Source of the DNA: Firmicutes bacterium UBA1065
GTDB lineage: Bacteria; Bacillota; Clostridia; Tissierellales; Sedimentibacteraceae
Length of the DNA: 5,352 bases
Assembly: GCA_002316225.1 (NCBI GenBank)
Contig: DCDC01000151.1
Span: 1-5,352, forward strand
Direction of reading: 5' to 3'
The translations under genes were made by a program, and so were the position numbers. Every line of letters begins with the position of its first letter. Within the stretch, counting starts at the first letter, position 1. Below, piece after piece: positions 5,081 through 5,352 of the stretch. Under the pieces are notes generated by a model. The model was given only the letters and a program-made list of their open reading frames with translations. It had not been told where the DNA came from and ran no database searches.

Positions 5081-5352
5081 TTAAATTTTCAATATTATTT
5101 CTTTTATAAAACAATCAATTAACTTTTGTCTTTGGTCTTCTTCAATATCCTTTTCAACAATCAGCTTGATAATTAAACCCATTGTTGAGGCTGCAATTAT
5201 TTGGGCTTTCAGCTCAGTTTTTTCATAATCAGCGTCCTTGTGGATCTCCTTCAAACAATTGAACAAAGCCGACAATGCAGGTTTTTCCTTTGCTGCGCCT
5301 TTAAAAAGATAAGAAGTGTACTTAAGGACCTGGGGTGTTTGATTTACTTGCA
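5081..5352 (-). CDS. Probable TetR-type regulator, C-terminal part
   Basis: The frame is open from the stop at 5081 to the window edge, giving the last 89 residues of a longer protein. A TTG at 5275 is only an internal codon: the frame continues upstream without a stop through VNQTPQVLKYTSYLFKGAAK. The visible part is helical, with SALFNCLKEIHKDADYEKTE, then AQIIAASTMGLIIKLIVEKD and a final QKLIDCFIKEIILKI. This resembles the ligand-binding and dimerisation domain of TetR/AcrR regulators, which is poorly conserved in sequence. The DNA-binding N-terminus lies outside the window, so the family call is an inference. A TetR gene directly in front of FMN_bind and flavodoxin genes would make sense as their repressor, with autoregulation of the whole operon from a promoter further upstream. 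Confidence 0.65.
   Translation of the reverse strand, partial: QVNQTPQVLKYTSYLFKGAAKEKPALSALFNCLKEIHKDADYEKTELKAQIIAASTMGLIIKLIVEKDIEEDQRQKLIDCFIKEIILKI

Noticed and set aside
5081..5275. Complete 64-residue protein starting at TTG 5275
   Set aside because: The frame continues upstream to the window edge without a stop and no ribosome site precedes the TTG, so this is the 3' part of a longer gene.

Overview
The window is AT-rich, with good purine-rich Shine-Dalgarno sites (GGAGG, AGGAGG, GAGG) and every credible gene on the minus strand. Gene content (a ferredoxin-nitroreductase fusion, a flavodoxin, an FMN-binding membrane protein, a CPBP protease and a small Cys-rich protein) points to an anaerobic Firmicute, most likely a member of the Clostridia. 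This is inferred from gene content and style, not from a marker gene.

Read in the direction of transcription (high to low coordinates), the window begins with the 3' part of a probable TetR-type regulator (5081-5352, cut by the window edge). A single-pass membrane FMN_bind protein (5057-4671) and a flavodoxin-domain protein (4661-4185) follow at close spacing. The FMN_bind stop codon lies inside the flavodoxin ribosome binding site, so these genes look like one regulator-plus-flavin-redox operon. It ends at a strong GC-rich hairpin (4146-4181).

A new unit starts from a good extended -10 promoter (4101-4128). It holds a 2[4Fe-4S] ferredoxin/nitroreductase fusion (4053-3226) and, 21 bases later, an ECF-type sigma factor with two clusters of cysteines (3201-2515). 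A T-tracted terminator at 2446-2494 closes it and could work in both directions.

Beyond it are a CPBP-family intramembrane protease (2384-1602), a small Cys-rich protein resembling the L-2-amino-thiazoline-4-carboxylate hydrolase family (1562-1125) and a doubtful 65-residue ORF (1060-863) whose stop codon sits in a hairpin loop. The last gene is a helical protein of unknown function (718-155), richer in GC than its neighbours and bordered by an intact and a possibly degenerate palindromic repeat.

No RNA gene, CRISPR array, transposase or phage gene was seen. No intergenic stretch exceeds about 155 bases. I do not see a clear new defence or biosynthetic system. The most interesting points are the Cys-clustered sigma factor tied to a redox gene with no anti-sigma partner, and the several palindromic repeat elements.
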